Shown here piece by piece: positions 6,648 through 7,551 of a stretch of DNA of 7,551 bases. The translations under genes were made by a program, and so were the position numbers. The notes under the pieces were generated by a model. It ran no database searches and was not told the DNA's origin. It worked only from the letters and a program-made list of their open reading frames with translations. Position 1 is the first letter of the stretch; every line of letters begins with the position of its first letter. Source of the DNA: JBEIVB01 sp040374085 (GTDB lineage Bacteria; Bacteroidota; Bacteroidia; UBA4408); NCBI GenBank assembly GCA_040374085.1, contig JBEIVB010000109.1, positions 1-7,551 of the forward strand, written 5' to 3'.

Positions 6648-7322
6648 TTAAAACTTCATTCTATATTCTATGTTGACTACGAAACTTCTTGTCAACCCAT
6701 CTGGCCTACTTTCTCGAACAATAAAGGGCATTGCTAAATTCAATTGAAGGATGCTTTTTTTGGTTAATTCATAATCTATGTAAGCATTTCCATTAAGGGT
6801 GAGTCCTTTAGATCCCTTTATCTCCTGTTGAACCTTAAATTGATCTGTGTACTTGTCGTTTGCCAAGTGATAGATTGGTAAAATACTCGGGGTAAATTTG
6901 AGTTTTGAGGTGAAATTTATGGGATACGAAACCCGAAGTAAAACATCTCCACTTCGTATGAATGTATGGGTTGATTGAAAGGTTCTCAATTCAGCATCCA
7001 CCGGGTAGCTCGATGCAATGAATTGATTGTTGTTTTGCGATAATGGTTGCTGAAGGGCTGCTGCAATTTGAATTTTCCTAACCTCATATCCAATTCCGAA
7101 TACAAGGTCAAATGTTCCCAAACTTGATTGATAGTCCATTGGCAAAGGAAGATTTTCATGGGTTCTGTCGGCATTTGCTAGTGGAATCTTTGCACCTAAT
7201 GTAAGTTTTACTTTTTCAGTGGCTTTATAATTGGCGTTTATAAAAATGTCGGAAAGGCCGAACGTAGATATGCCATTCCCATCCTGAGCCAAGGTGGTTA
7301 ATTTAGCATCAAGTCCAAACAC
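6648..7322 (-). CDS. Outer-membrane beta-barrel protein, 5'-truncated
   Basis: The 224 visible residues consist of alternating amphipathic strands with aromatic girdles and polar turns (GLSDIFINANYKATEKVKLTLGAKIPL, shown in part: DIFINANYKA, VKLTLGAKIPL; FDLVFGIGYEV; VLLRVSYPINF; LTLNGNAYIDYEL). The chain ends in FVVNIEYRMKF, a last strand with the C-terminal Phe typical of BAM-assembled barrels. It resembles the broad MetA-pathway/transporter-like barrel proteins of Bacteroidota, but I cannot name a specific family or ligand. No signal peptide is present: the frame starts at a GTG at 7322, and an in-frame TGA lies five codons upstream (7335-7337), so the true N-terminus is missing. The frame meets a fragment of an unrelated gene exactly here. 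GC is about 40%, below that of the genes to the left. The GTG start is therefore an artefact of the break, and this should be treated as a partial gene. Confidence 0.75.
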   Translation of the reverse strand: MFGLDAKLTTLAQDGNGISTFGLSDIFINANYKATEKVKLTLGAKIPLANADRTHENLPLPMDYQSSLGTFDLVFGIGYEVRKIQIAAALQQPLSQNNNQFIASSYPVDAELRTFQSTHTFIRSGDVLLRVSYPINFTSKLKFTPSILPIYHLANDKYTDQFKVQQEIKGSKGLTLNGNAYIDYELTKKSILQLNLAMPFIVRESRPDGLTRSFVVNIEYRMKF

Positions 7323-7530
7323 TTTGAATCCACTTCAAATTTACTAATTTTTTAACTTCGGTTGGATTTGGATTTGCAACAATAGCTACATCTATTTTTT
7401 TATAATCTGATTTTTTTAAACTTGAGAATTTAACAATTCTTTCTTTTGGAAGCTTTTTCTTTAAAATTTTTAACCACTGATCGATATCAGCTTTTGGAAG
7501 CATGGATATGAATGGAACAATTGATTTCAT
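7309..7530 (-). CDS. N-terminal fragment of a GhrA-like D-2-hydroxyacid dehydrogenase (3'-truncated)
   Basis: The 73 residues (MKSIVPFISMLPKADIDQWL..., ending LVNLKWIQSVWT) match the N-terminal substrate-domain half of the glyoxylate/hydroxypyruvate reductase A type. The diagnostic parts are VAIVANPNPTEV followed by LKWIQSVWT, which in this family continues with G-V/A-(D/E) around the active-site approach loop. Here the frame hits TGA directly after WT, so the NAD-binding Rossmann domain and catalytic Arg/Glu/His residues are absent. Full family members are about 310 residues. The fragment is very AT-rich (about 25% GC) and Lys/Ile-rich, unlike the rest of the window and reminiscent of streamlined low-GC marine bacteria; that origin is a guess. 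The ATG at 7530 is preceded by a nearly pure A/T leader. The product cannot be an active enzyme. Confidence 0.65.
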   Translation of the reverse strand: MKSIVPFISMLPKADIDQWLKILKKKLPKERIVKFSSLKKSDYKKIDVAIVANPNPTEVKKLVNLKWIQSVWT

Positions 7531-7551
7531 TGGTAATATTTATTTAATATA
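7531..7551. other. AT-rich leader of the truncated dehydrogenase gene
   Basis: Twenty-one bases at the window edge, almost all A or T (TATTTAATATA at the very end). On the minus strand this would be the upstream region of the dehydrogenase fragment. It is too short to identify a promoter. Confidence 0.3.

Overview
The window looks like a metagenome-type contig from a member of the Bacteroidota, probably a Flavobacteriales-like marine or freshwater lineage of moderate GC (about 50-55% in the blocks I counted). The main evidence is a secreted protein with a C-terminal type IX secretion (Por) sorting domain, Bacteroidota-style -7 promoter boxes (TAnnTTTG) in front of several genes, weak or absent Shine-Dalgarno sequences, and Bacteroidota-like variants of IspH and RF1.

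Layout: 1-44 may be the first codons of a gene leaving the window on the minus strand. ispH (147-1034, minus) and mtgA (1131-1844, plus) are divergent around a 96-bp promoter region. A plus-strand run that looks like one operon follows: nbaC (3-hydroxyanthranilate 3,4-dioxygenase), a 184-residue protein of unknown function that starts inside the nbaC stop codon, prfA (release factor 1), and a T9SS-exported protein. It ends in a strong intrinsic terminator at 5085-5114. A class III PLP aminotransferase (5123-6304, minus) converges on that terminator. The functions are mostly housekeeping: isoprenoid precursors (IspH), peptidoglycan polymerisation (MtgA), de novo NAD from kynurenine (NbaC) and translation termination (RF1). 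There is no sign of a defence island, prophage or CRISPR array.

The right end is different. After a roughly 330-bp stretch without a convincing gene (6317-6647), GC drops to about 40% across the C-terminal two thirds or so of an outer-membrane beta-barrel protein (minus, to 7322), then to about 25% across the N-terminal 73 residues of a GhrA-like D-2-hydroxyacid dehydrogenase (minus, 7309-7530). Two unrelated genes, one missing its 5' end and one missing its 3' end, meet within about 25 bp. This is best explained as a chimeric joint, either an assembly artefact or a real recombination or deletion.

I found no convincing new biological system. The points most worth checking are the chimeric joint near 7308-7335, the composition step near 6640, the unknown protein translationally coupled to nbaC, and two -7 boxes only 4 nt from their start codons, which suggests leaderless or nearly leaderless transcripts.
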